Made by a program: the position numbers and the translations under genes. This document shows positions 1-7,813 of a stretch of 21,899 nt of DNA, one piece after another; position 1 is the first letter of the stretch, and every line of letters starts with the position of its first letter. Origin of the DNA: an uncultured cyanobacterium (lineage in GTDB: Bacteria; Cyanobacteriota; Cyanobacteriia; Pseudanabaenales; Pseudanabaenaceae); NCBI GenBank assembly GCA_903819605.1, contig CAIJEA010000616.1, forward strand, positions 1-21,899. Reading direction: 5' to 3'. The notes under the pieces were generated by a model, which saw only the letters and a program-made list of their open reading frames with translations, was not told where the DNA came from and did not search any database.

Positions 1-55
1 AAGAACCAGATTTTTAGTGGCGCGGCGGAGCCGCGCCACTAAAAATCTGGTTCTT
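1..55. repeat. Perfect long palindrome (26-bp arms, 3-nt loop)
   Basis: Bases 1-26 are the exact reverse complement of bases 30-55, with GGA as the loop. The centre is GC-rich (GCGCGGC/GCCGCGC) and the outer arms are A/T-rich. The window starts at the edge, so the arms may extend further. It lies 18 bases past the stop of the minus-strand YdcF-like gene and could terminate it, but a T-run on that strand would fall outside the window. The layout (GC core, A/T-rich locus-specific arms) matches the hairpin at 21842-21888, so it may belong to a dispersed palindromic repeat family. Confidence 0.85.
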
Positions 56-73
56 TTTACTGCGCGTCCCTAA

Positions 74-592
74 CTATGAACCAGTGACTAACCAGAAAAC
101 CGATCGTAATCCATCACGCAAAGACTTAGCAGGATTTTCAGATTTAATTTCTGAAGGAATCGATATAGGATGCATCTCAATGCCACGACTACCTAAAACA
201 ATTTTGCCAATAATGAGGGCACGAGGCATATGGAAATCTGAAGTAAGCACATACACATCGGTAATTTTACGTTGCTGAAACTCTGTCACCATAATTGTGA
301 AGTTGGTGACAGTATCGACAGCACGATAATCTAAATGAATACGACTACGCGCTACTCCTGCGCGATCGAATACATATTGAGCATACTCCTCAGGACTGCC
401 TGACGAGACAAAAATTGGCAGTTGTGGATGTTGTAAAGCAAATTGAGCAGCAAATTTTTCACGGGTGGGAGAACCTCCTAGGACTAAAATTGCCTGTGGC
501 TCTCTAACTGATGGACTGGCGCTGATCGGGGGTAAACAGGGCAACCCAAATATCATGCAACCAGAACCAATTAACCCAGATAAAGCTGTCAT
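74..592 (-). CDS. YdcF/DUF218-family protein
   Basis: A 172-residue protein with an N-terminal hydrophobic segment (about residues 5-22, probably an anchor or signal) and then a DUF218 domain. The family's opening signature is the beta strand AILVLGGSPTREKF. Later come FVSSGSPEEYA, the strand-helix around AVDTVTNF and the VYVLTSDFHMPRA segment, which resembles the conserved S/T-x-x-x-H-x-x-R-A motif of YdcF/SanA/ElyC proteins. Family members act in envelope-related processes, but the biochemical role is mostly unknown. The frame stays open upstream to 724, but I choose ATG at 592 because a good Shine-Dalgarno (AGAGGAAG) lies just before it and the DUF218 homology begins after it. It follows recR on the same strand with a gap of about 135 nt. 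Confidence 0.8.
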   Translation of the reverse strand: MTALSGLIGSGCMIFGLPCLPPISASPSVREPQAILVLGGSPTREKFAAQFALQHPQLPIFVSSGSPEEYAQYVFDRAGVARSRIHLDYRAVDTVTNFTIMVTEFQQRKITDVYVLTSDFHMPRALIIGKIVLGSRGIEMHPISIPSEIKSENPAKSLRDGLRSVFWLVTGS

Positions 593-727
593 AGAACTTC
601 CTCTAGGAAATGGGTTAATCATTATTATTCTTGAGTTGCGAACCAGCAAAATATTATCTGCATGATGGAACAATATGCAACAAGATATTTCTAGTTTTTT
701 GAGAGTCGTACCCGAAAGATGCAATCC

Positions 728-1324
728 TCAAAAATCTAGTTCGCGTCTGCCCTCGATCGCCTTGGCGAGTGTTACCTCATCTGCATATTCTAAATCACCT
801 CCCATCGGAATACCAAAGGCAATTCGCGTAACTTTTGTAAAAGGTTTTAATAAACCACCCACGTACAAAGTTGTAGTTTCACCTTCAACACTAGGGGCGA
901 TCGCCATAATTACCTCAGCCACTTTATTACCACTGACTCTCCGCACTAGGGTTTGAATATTAAGCTGATCGGGGCTTATCCCATCCATTGGTGAGATTAA
1001 TCCACCAAGAACGTGATATTTACCGCGATATTCTCGTGTTTTTTCGAGAGCAATCAGATCGCGAGAGTCCGCAACTACACAAATAATTGCGTTATCACGG
1101 CTAGGATGGGCACAAATTTCACATATTGGTTCTGCCGATAAATGCCCACAGATGGTGCAACTACCAACTTGCTGCTTTGCTTGAACTAATGCTTGAGCTA
1201 ACGCTTCAACCTCTTCTGTAGGGCGTTTGAGAATGTGCAGCGATAGACGTTGGGCTGTTTTTGCCCCAACCCCTGGTAGGCGCTGCAATTGTTCGATGAG
1301 ATTGGCTAAAGGTCGAGTGTACAA
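728..1324 (-). CDS. recR: Recombination mediator protein RecR
   Basis: Full-length RecR (198 residues, the family norm), which works with RecF and RecO to load RecA at gaps. In order: an N-terminal helix-hairpin-helix region (LPGVGAKTAQRLSLHIL, about residues 16-32), a four-cysteine zinc finger (C56, C59, C68, C71, the pattern CTICG...CEICAHP) and a Toprim domain from about residue 79 (ICVVADSRDLIALEKT) with the conserved YHVLGGLISPMDG loop and a C-terminal GIPMGGDLEYAD segment. The start MYTRPLANLIEQL is the normal family start but is encoded by TTG at 1324, with only a weak ribosome site. A palindromic repeat lies directly upstream. Confidence 0.97.
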   Translation of the reverse strand: MYTRPLANLIEQLQRLPGVGAKTAQRLSLHILKRPTEEVEALAQALVQAKQQVGSCTICGHLSAEPICEICAHPSRDNAIICVVADSRDLIALEKTREYRGKYHVLGGLISPMDGISPDQLNIQTLVRRVSGNKVAEVIMAIAPSVEGETTTLYVGGLLKPFTKVTRIAFGIPMGGDLEYADEVTLAKAIEGRRELDF

Positions 1325-1339
1325 GACAGCAAAGGCATG

Positions 1340-1368
1340 AAGTAACGTTAATAATTTTAACGTTACTT
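1340..1368. repeat. Short perfect hairpin between recR and the metallopeptidase-like gene
   Basis: Eleven-base arms (AAGTAACGTTA at 1340-1350 and its complement at 1358-1368) flank a 7-nt A/T loop. The heptamer AACGTTA recurs at 1373-1379, followed by CTGAGCATAGTCGAA, which resembles a dispersed intergenic motif of cyanobacteria (from memory, unverified). It sits 3' of the minus-strand gene at 1398-1988 and could be a terminator, but no U-run follows the stem on that strand, so a repeat element is equally likely. Confidence 0.6.
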
Positions 1369-1397
1369 AGTCAACGTTAGCTGAGCATAGTCGAAAC

Positions 1398-1988
1398 CTA
1401 TCCTATGGGATTGACTTTAACAAAACGATCTTGTAAATCATAGGCTTCTCTTTCCATTAGATTGTTTTCGTACTTTTGTTTAGCTCGCTTATATTCCACA
1501 AAATACTGATAGCCAAATTGGTCTAAGCCTCCACTCTGAGCACATTGACGCACGTGAACCATTTCATGTGCTATGAGCGCCAATTGTTTCAAATCTTCAG
1601 GATTATAGGAATTACGAATATAAATGCGATCGCAATAGGTTTGGGCGATCGTCTCGACTCTACCAAAATGCACAGCAACGTTGCCAAGTACCCATCGATC
1701 CATCATTTGCGCGTTGTAAATAACCGTGACGCGATCGATATAGTCAATAAAATAGCGGCGTAGGTAGCGTTTCTGGACATTATCGAGAGGTATACCTTCG
1801 CCATTTTTAGAACGCATCGTTTTCGCGGCTGCTTGATATGCGATAGATCCTGCCTGTCCCCAAGCTTCTTCCGCTAGGCTCGATTTTGATTCGGAGTTAG
1901 CAAAAAAGCCCATGTCTGAAATCCCTATGGCTGTTACTAGCGCTAGGGTCAACAAAATTAAAAAGCTGATTCTCCGAATGATATTCAT
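1398..1988 (-). CDS. Secreted DUF4157-like protein with HExxH zinc-peptidase motif
   Basis: A 196-residue protein that I do not recognise by name. Residues 7-25 form a hydrophobic signal peptide or anchor. Residues 141-145 read HEMVH, the HExxH zinc-binding motif, set in a helix (LKQLALIAHEMVHVRQ). About 35 residues later comes LMEREAYDLQ, a plausible place for the third, glutamate ligand (E179 or E181). This arrangement resembles the DUF4157 group of metallopeptidase-like proteins. The upstream part contains a strand-like section (YIDRVTVIYN, NVAVHFG, CDRIYIRN). Activity and substrate are unknown, and export to the periplasm or outside is inferred from the N-terminus. The start is ATG at 1988, with no clear Shine-Dalgarno. 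Confidence 0.75.
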   Translation of the reverse strand: MNIIRRISFLILLTLALVTAIGISDMGFFANSESKSSLAEEAWGQAGSIAYQAAAKTMRSKNGEGIPLDNVQKRYLRRYFIDYIDRVTVIYNAQMMDRWVLGNVAVHFGRVETIAQTYCDRIYIRNSYNPEDLKQLALIAHEMVHVRQCAQSGGLDQFGYQYFVEYKRAKQKYENNLMEREAYDLQDRFVKVNPIG

Positions 1989-2123
1989 CTGGATATATGG
2001 CGGTTCTGTCTATGGTCAACAAGTAAATCTCCAAAAGACCCGCTTAATAAGAGCTTTGAAAAGTTATTGATACTTATCTATTTTAGAGAGGGCGTTTGCC
2101 TAGCAACCTCCTTCAAAGTAATC

Positions 2124-2930
2124 TTAAGGATTTTGATTTAATTCGTTGGAAACAATTACTACCGTAATGTTATCTCGACCACCTCGCAGTTTTGCTGACT
2201 CGATCAAGGATTGGGCTGCCTGCTGACCGTTGCGAATACTCTTAAGTTGATGCGCGATCCGATCATCGCTCAGCTCCTCCGTCAACCCATCGCTACAGAT
2301 CAAGAAGCGATCGCCAGGTTGCCATTCGATTTCCCGCGCAGTGATTGATTTAAGATCTTCACGCCCCAGACATTGCAATAACATATGTCGCCAAGGATGA
2401 CTTTTAGCCTCATCAGGATTGACAACTCCAGTTTGGATCGCCCGCGCAATCCATGTATGGTCATCGCTAATCTGTTCGAGTTTAGCTCCCCGCAAGCGGT
2501 ATAGGCGCGAATCACCAATATGGCAATACCAAGGCTGCTCGTCACGAAACAGCAATATGACGATGGTTGTACCCATGTCCGATCGCACAGGATTAGCGGC
2601 TTGATCGTTAATAATTGCTTGGTTTGCCTTATCGATCGCATCTTGCATCAGCTTTTGGGGATCGCTCTCCACAGACCAAATAGCCTCAAGACAGTCACGA
2701 ATTGAATCGACCGCAATTTGACTGGCTACCTCGCCACCTGCATGTCCTCCCATGCCATCAGCAACTACAAAAAATCGTCCCTCAGGATCGATATAGTAAG
2801 AATCTTGATTGGCTGATCTGACACAGCCTGTATCGGTTGCCCCTGCAAATAGACGCTTCATGTTAGGTGGTTCGGCTCGACGTATTGAATTGACCAGTTT
2901 TGGTACAGCGATCTTTAGTGTAGCCTCCAT
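2124..2930 (-). CDS. PP2C-family serine/threonine protein phosphatase
   Basis: A cytosolic metal-dependent phosphatase (PPM/PP2C, PrpC/PphA type), 268 residues from the ATG at 2930. All core motifs are present: RSANQD with metal ligand D43, VVADGMGGHAGGE with D58-G59, GTTIV, CHIGDSRLYRLR, ICSDGLTEEL with D214, and GGRDNITVVIV with D253. It is therefore predicted to be active with two or three Mn/Mg ions. The family reverses Ser/Thr kinase signalling or, for PphA, dephosphorylates PII. The start is uncertain: a TTG two codons upstream (2936) is possible, and the internal ATG at 2861 (MKRLFAGATDTG) matches the usual family start, leaving about 23 extra residues of unclear value. None has a strong ribosome site. 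Confidence 0.92.
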   Translation of the reverse strand: MEATLKIAVPKLVNSIRRAEPPNMKRLFAGATDTGCVRSANQDSYYIDPEGRFFVVADGMGGHAGGEVASQIAVDSIRDCLEAIWSVESDPQKLMQDAIDKANQAIINDQAANPVRSDMGTTIVILLFRDEQPWYCHIGDSRLYRLRGAKLEQISDDHTWIARAIQTGVVNPDEAKSHPWRHMLLQCLGREDLKSITAREIEWQPGDRFLICSDGLTEELSDDRIAHQLKSIRNGQQAAQSLIESAKLRGGRDNITVVIVSNELNQNP

Positions 2931-3114
2931 AGGCAAAAACTAAAGTAATTCTTATTATGAAAATTAGGATGAACTAAAGTCCGTCAATGGTGGACTTTTA
3001 CTGTGTATTTTATTAGTACTTGCAGTATAGAGTCATCGCAAATTATATAAAACTAGCAATTCTCATTATGAAACCGATTTTGAGATTTTCATCACCCTAG
3101 TCAAGAAAAATCCC

Positions 3115-3169
3115 AAAATTGGTTTTAAAGAAAGTAAGCTAAATGCCAACTTTCTTTAAAACCAATTTT
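3115..3169. repeat. Long palindrome, 21-bp perfect arms
   Basis: Bases 3115-3135 are exactly complementary to 3149-3169, with a 13-nt loop. The arms are A/T-rich (they begin AAAATTGG and end CCAATTTT). It lies in the 269-nt gap between the ABC1 kinase gene and the PP2C gene, both on the minus strand, directly 3' of the kinase gene. It could act as a terminator for that gene or be a member of a palindromic repeat family. Confidence 0.75.
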
Positions 3170-3205
3170 CATACTGATATGGCTGGAGTCAATCAGTAAC
3201 TTACC

Positions 3206-4897
3206 TCAACGCTCGGGACGATCTATGCGCGATAGCAATCGCAATAAAACTGATATAAAAATTACTCCAACGATCGCAGCAAAGATCGCAGGAATCTGCA
3301 AGTTATTAACAAATAAAAGAGTGGCACATAGTAAACAGGTGGCACTTAATAAAGCATAAATTGCACCGATCCCAACATTGCTGAGCCGCCTTAACATTCG
3401 ATCGGTTTCTTGGGATTTAATCCTGACGCGAATATCGCCACGATCGAGTTTGGATAGTGTTTCGTCAATACGGCGAGGTAAAGCAATCGCAGTATTACTA
3501 ACCTGCGCGGCTTGTCTACCTAACTCACCGAAAAACGCGGTGGATAAATTTCCTGATTCCTTGCTACTACCATTTTCCATAAGATTTGTTGCGTAGGGTT
3601 TCGCGACTTCCATAAAGTTAAAGCTGGGATCGAGTCCTTTTCCCAAGCCCTCAAGTGTTGAGAGTGCTCTGATCACAAAGGTAAATGTTGCGGGAAATCG
3701 AAATGGTTGATCGTAAGCAATGTCGTACAAATCATCGCTGATGGCAGCAACCGACTGCTTCTCCATCGGCTGTCCCATAAAATTATCGAGCATATACTGC
3801 ACCGATCTCCTAATCGGACCAATGTCACCCGTAACTTCTAAAGCGCCTAGTTCGATTAAGGAATTAACCACTGCATCCGCATCTTTTTGGGCAATCCCAA
3901 AGAAAGTTCGTAATAATTTTTCACGGGTGATCGATTGGATCTGTCCCATCATCCCGAAATCATAGAAAATTAATTCCCCTTTACCAGTTACCGCTAAATT
4001 GCCAGGGTGCGGATCGGCGTGAAAAAATCCATGATTGAGCAACTGCTCTAGATATGCCTCTGCACCAATTCTGGCGATCGCTTTGCGGTCAACCCCTGCG
4101 GCTTCAAGCGCATCATAATTGCTGACCTTGATCCCTGGCATATATTCCAAAGTCAATACCCGCCTCGATGCATAGCGCCAATAAACTCGGGGAACCATAA
4201 TGCGGCGATCGCCTCGAAAATTACGGCGAAATGTATCTGCATTACGTCCTTCGTTTAAGTAATCTGCCTCTTGATAGAGTATTTTGCGACATTCTTCATA
4301 GATGCCAACCCAGTCGCGCCCACGTCCATGTTTAGGATGATTTTGAAAATATTGAGCGATCCGTTTGAGAATACCTAAATCGATGGCAAATAGTTTTAAT
4401 AGCCCTGGACGTTGTACCTTAACAACAATTTCTTCGCCAGTATGTAACTGTGCTTTATGGACTTGCCCTAAACTTGCCGCCGCGAGGGGAATCGGATCGA
4501 AGTAGCCAAACATTTCATCTAACGGTTTACCTAAATCAGCTTCGATGATTTGTCTAGCTTTTGCGGCTGTGAATGCGGGAACCTCATCTTGTAATTTTGA
4601 TAGCTCCTCAACAGACTCTGTCGGCAAAATATCTGCCCGCGTAGATAGCAACTGTCCAACCTTAATAAATGTAGGACCTAGTTGCAGCATTGACTCTCGC
4701 AGCCAGATCGCCCGTTTACGAGTACGCTTTTTGACCTTGGCTTCAGTTTTGCCGCCAACGTAGCTCCATTTTTTGCTGTCACTCCAAACCATCCAAGAGA
4801 ATGTTAGGACTGTGCGCCAAATGTCTATGGTGCGAGCAAGTTCAGAGTAGTTGTCACGACTCCAGCGATAATTAGGTTCAGAGGATAAAACTGACAC
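3206..4897 (-). CDS. ABC1/UbiB (ADCK-like) family atypical kinase
   Basis: A 563-residue member of the UbiB/ABC1K family of atypical kinases/ATPases. In bacteria, UbiB supports ubiquinone synthesis. Cyanobacterial and plastid members are linked to prenyl-lipid (plastoquinone, tocopherol) metabolism. Family hallmarks are all present: KxGQ (K79-Q82, FIKVGQLLSTRADILP), the alanine-rich nucleotide loop (AAAS, 139-142), the VVKVQRPG lysine (K160), the ExD motif (E210/D212), HADPHPGN (293-300) and YDFG (D313). Two C-terminal transmembrane helices (about residues 510-557, ending just before the DRPER tail) suggest thylakoid or plasma-membrane anchoring. Translation starts at GTG (4897). It is divergent from the zinc-ribbon/comEC pair. 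The exact lipid substrate is not deducible. Confidence 0.93.
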   Translation of the reverse strand: MSVLSSEPNYRWSRDNYSELARTIDIWRTVLTFSWMVWSDSKKWSYVGGKTEAKVKKRTRKRAIWLRESMLQLGPTFIKVGQLLSTRADILPTESVEELSKLQDEVPAFTAAKARQIIEADLGKPLDEMFGYFDPIPLAAASLGQVHKAQLHTGEEIVVKVQRPGLLKLFAIDLGILKRIAQYFQNHPKHGRGRDWVGIYEECRKILYQEADYLNEGRNADTFRRNFRGDRRIMVPRVYWRYASRRVLTLEYMPGIKVSNYDALEAAGVDRKAIARIGAEAYLEQLLNHGFFHADPHPGNLAVTGKGELIFYDFGMMGQIQSITREKLLRTFFGIAQKDADAVVNSLIELGALEVTGDIGPIRRSVQYMLDNFMGQPMEKQSVAAISDDLYDIAYDQPFRFPATFTFVIRALSTLEGLGKGLDPSFNFMEVAKPYATNLMENGSSKESGNLSTAFFGELGRQAAQVSNTAIALPRRIDETLSKLDRGDIRVRIKSQETDRMLRRLSNVGIGAIYALLSATCLLCATLLFVNNLQIPAIFAAIVGVIFISVLLRLLSRIDRPER

Positions 4898-5060
4898 GAT
4901 TCACTAACGGCAGAAGGACAATTAAGAAATCTGTAACAAACCTTTACATCTTAACCTGAGTATTTGTCCAAAACCAAAACCATAGGGACAATTTGTCAAT
5001 TAGTGTCTGTTATTATGCTGTTGATTAAGACACCACCAGATTAATTTCCTGACTACTTTT

Positions 5061-5336
5061 ATGGAAGCTTTCAATCCGATTCCTCCAGAGTGGGTCGAAA
5101 AGGCGACACATGCCAATGGGTTTTGCTGTCCTCGTTGTGGGCAACCTCCAAGTAAAGCTGAAGCTGTGTGGGTTAACCGCCGATCGCCTGTTTATACCGA
5201 AAATCATCAACGCAAATGGCAAGAATTTTATCGCTGTGAGTGCCAATCGATTTGGTGGGCTTGGAGTAACGATCGTCCACCATCAGAATTTAGCGATCGG
5301 ACAATTCGGAACAATTATGATGACGATTTAAATTGA
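5061..5336 (+). CDS. Small conserved zinc-ribbon-like protein
   Basis: A 91-residue protein with no recognised name. It carries CCPRCGQP (C22, C23, C26) and, 33 residues on, RCECQ (C59, C61). This spacing fits one small zinc ribbon. The remainder is rich in Trp and Arg (PPEWVEKA, SIWWAWSNDRPP) and ends in an acidic NNYDDDLN tail. The stop is only 4 nt before the comEC ATG and there is no clear Shine-Dalgarno for comEC, so the two are probably co-transcribed and perhaps translationally coupled. A DNA- or RNA-binding role, or help with ComEC function, is speculative. A second reading frame across the same bases (5110-5331) looks like a shadow. Confidence 0.75.
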   Translation: MEAFNPIPPEWVEKATHANGFCCPRCGQPPSKAEAVWVNRRSPVYTENHQRKWQEFYRCECQSIWWAWSNDRPPSEFSDRTIRNNYDDDLN

Positions 5337-5340
5337 ATAG

Positions 5341-7692
5341 ATGAAATCGCAAGTAGCATTAGTTCTCGCTTTGTCCTTCGTTTTAGGTGCATATGCCAGC
5401 TTTTTACCAGATTGGACAGGCACTTATATAGTTTTCGGAATCGGCTTTGGCTTATCGCTGATTATTCCTGTAATTTGGCGTTTGGGACCCAAACGCTGGG
5501 TTTATCTGCTAGCAACTGCGATCGCAATTTTTGCTTGCTTTTATGTAAAATTTCGCACTCCCCAACCACAACCAAACGACATTTCTAAGTATGCACCCCT
5601 ATCAAGTGCGATTGTGAGAGGGAGGGTAATTGAGGCTCCTAGTCTAACTCGTAGTGAAAGAGCAAAATTTTTAATGGAGGTGCAAGAGCTTAATCCATCT
5701 GGCAACTTAAATATCAAAGATCTTAATCAAACACAAAACTCTGCACCGACGGCTAATAATGCGATCGCCAATACCGATGCTAATAAAAAGTTTAGTGCTG
5801 CTTCAGGTAAGTTATATGTGACCGTACCCTTGATTGAGGTAACTGGATTACGCGCAGGACAGACTGTTGAACTATCAGGCAGGATTTATCTACCCAGCCG
5901 TGCCGATAATTTTGGGGCTTTTGATTTCAAGTCTTATCTAGCGCGTCAGGGGATTTTTGCAGGAATGAGTGGGCGATCGCTAATTATGCAAGGCGATCCA
6001 CCCTCTTTTGGCGAATGGTGGTTTGTTAGCAAAATTGTCCGTTCCCATGTGATGGGTGCTGGCGTGCCCGAAGGATCGCTACTTAGCTCATTAGTGCTGG
6101 GAAGTCGAGCGGTAGATTTGCCAAGCGACCTAAAGGATGCTTTTATCCAAGCGGGTTTAGCGGCAGTATTGGCAGCTTCAGGGTTTCAGGTGACTTTAGT
6201 ATTAGGGGCGGCGATCGCATTAAGTCGTAATAATTCGCTCAAGCTGCAATTTTTGATTGGTAGCCTCTGTCTGGGCGGATATTTATTGCTAACGGGTGGC
6301 AGTCCATCAATTTTGAGAGCAGTCGTGATGGGCTTTGGTAGTTTAATCGGTTTAGTCGTGCAGCGGCGTAGCCGTCCAGCGATCGGGTTGGTGATTACGG
6401 CAGTTTTGCTATTACTTTATCAGCCGCTCTGGATTTGGGATTTAGGTTTTCAGTTTAGTTTCCTCGCCACTTTTGGGCTAGTCACAACCTCGCGATCGAT
6501 CTCTGAACGTTTAGAATGGCTGCCACCAGCGATCGCGGAGTTAATCTCTGTGCCAATCGCCGCTTATATTTGGACACTACCATTGCAACTATTGGTATTT
6601 GGCAAACTATCACCCTATAGCTTGCTTGCCAATGTATTCACCACACCATTAGTTTCGATTTGTACCTATGGCGGCATTATTAGCGGTTTATTGGGCATTA
6701 TCTTTGTACCGATTGGCGCGGCGATCGCTTGGTTACTTTATCCATTGCTACATTGGACGATTGACATTGCTCAATGGATTAATAATTTGCCCAATGCTAA
6801 TACGAGCGTCGGGACAATTGCTCTCTGGCAAATGGTGATTGCCTATGGGCTATTTATAGCGATTTGGATAGTGCCTTGGTTCGGCAAAATGCAGCGTTGG
6901 ACGATCGCCTTTGTGTTAGCTTGCGTAGTCCTATTTGTCCCGAATGCGATCGCCCAGACAAATATCTTTCAAGTTACGCTACCAGCTTTCAATGATGTGC
7001 CGATTATGTTTATTAAAAATCAAAATCAAAACATCCTGATCAATAGCGGCGATCGGCAATTTGCCAGTTTTATGTTATTACCATCATTACAAAAGCTCGG
7101 AGTTAATCGGCTCGATTGGGCGCTCTCCACTGACACACAGCCTGATGTGAGTGATGGATGGAATGAGCTGATGTCAAGTTCTGTAACAATCTCACAGTTC
7201 CGAGATGCTAGTTTGGGAGTAACTCCCAAAAACTATCAAGATCTGCAACAAGCTCTAATTAGTGCTAAAACGCCCTTAGCCACTCTCAAGGCTGGAGAGA
7301 CTCTCACAATTAATAGTGAGGTGGAAATTCAACTACTCAATCAATCACCAAATATTTTTAAAGTTAAAACAGGCGAACTATCTTGGCTACTGCTTGCCAA
7401 TGTCGATCAAAAAGCTCAACAGGCGATCGCTGCAAACAAAACTCTACTTCCGCAATTATCCGCCAATATTCTTTGGTGGACAGGTGGTCAAATTGAGCCA
7501 ACGATATTGCAAGCCATAAATCCAAAAGTTGCGATCGCCTCTGCAACTAGCGTTGCCGAAGAAATTGTCAATCAACTATACGAAGCTAAAGTCAGAGTCT
7601 TTTGGACTGGACGAGATGGCGCAATTCAGTGGAGTCCAGACAAGGATTTTCAGACTTTACGCGATCAGCAAGATTCGCGATCGCCTATTTGA
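5341..7692 (+). CDS. comEC: ComEC/Rec2-family DNA-uptake channel protein
   Basis: A 783-residue inner-membrane protein that passes single-stranded DNA into the cytosol during natural transformation. Three N-terminal transmembrane segments (about 3-21, 27-47, 52-69) are followed by an OB-fold/DUF4131 region (about 80-215, containing AGQTVELSGRIYLPS), a multi-helix Competence domain (about 240-510; GSLLSSLVLGSRAVDLPSDL, LTGGSPSILRAVVMG, WIWDLGFQFSFLATFGLV) and a C-terminal metallo-beta-lactamase-like domain (about 545-783). Unlike B. subtilis-type proteins, the C-domain has INSGD where IDTG is usual, STDTQPD where THPDADH is usual and WWTGG where GHHGS is usual, so metal ligands appear lost. 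The Competence motif LAASGFQV also has Gln where the usual LAISGLHV has His. It follows the zinc-ribbon gene by 4 nt. Confidence 0.95.
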   Translation: MKSQVALVLALSFVLGAYASFLPDWTGTYIVFGIGFGLSLIIPVIWRLGPKRWVYLLATAIAIFACFYVKFRTPQPQPNDISKYAPLSSAIVRGRVIEAPSLTRSERAKFLMEVQELNPSGNLNIKDLNQTQNSAPTANNAIANTDANKKFSAASGKLYVTVPLIEVTGLRAGQTVELSGRIYLPSRADNFGAFDFKSYLARQGIFAGMSGRSLIMQGDPPSFGEWWFVSKIVRSHVMGAGVPEGSLLSSLVLGSRAVDLPSDLKDAFIQAGLAAVLAASGFQVTLVLGAAIALSRNNSLKLQFLIGSLCLGGYLLLTGGSPSILRAVVMGFGSLIGLVVQRRSRPAIGLVITAVLLLLYQPLWIWDLGFQFSFLATFGLVTTSRSISERLEWLPPAIAELISVPIAAYIWTLPLQLLVFGKLSPYSLLANVFTTPLVSICTYGGIISGLLGIIFVPIGAAIAWLLYPLLHWTIDIAQWINNLPNANTSVGTIALWQMVIAYGLFIAIWIVPWFGKMQRWTIAFVLACVVLFVPNAIAQTNIFQVTLPAFNDVPIMFIKNQNQNILINSGDRQFASFMLLPSLQKLGVNRLDWALSTDTQPDVSDGWNELMSSSVTISQFRDASLGVTPKNYQDLQQALISAKTPLATLKAGETLTINSEVEIQLLNQSPNIFKVKTGELSWLLLANVDQKAQQAIAANKTLLPQLSANILWWTGGQIEPTILQAINPKVAIASATSVAEEIVNQLYEAKVRVFWTGRDGAIQWSPDKDFQTLRDQQDSRSPI

Positions 7693-7813
7693 TTAATTAC
7701 TCCTTTTTTTTGAGATTTAGGATAAAGTATCGCCTATAGTAAATCTGAAATGATTTGTATGTTAGACAAGGCTCATTGGCTCATCTCTCCACAACTTATA
7801 GAAAACGCCCATC

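Noticed and set aside
592..724. Longer N-terminus for the YdcF-like protein (start at 724)
   Set aside because: The extra 44 residues are not family-like, and a strong Shine-Dalgarno precedes the ATG at 592.
2976..2998. 7-bp hairpin (AAAGTCC/GGACTTT) followed by a T on the plus strand
   Set aside because: No plus-strand gene ends there; the stem is short and could easily arise by chance.
5110..5331. Alternative 73-residue plus-strand frame inside the zinc-ribbon gene
   Set aside because: The other frame (5061-5336) has the zinc-ribbon cysteines and couples to comEC; this one looks like a shadow.
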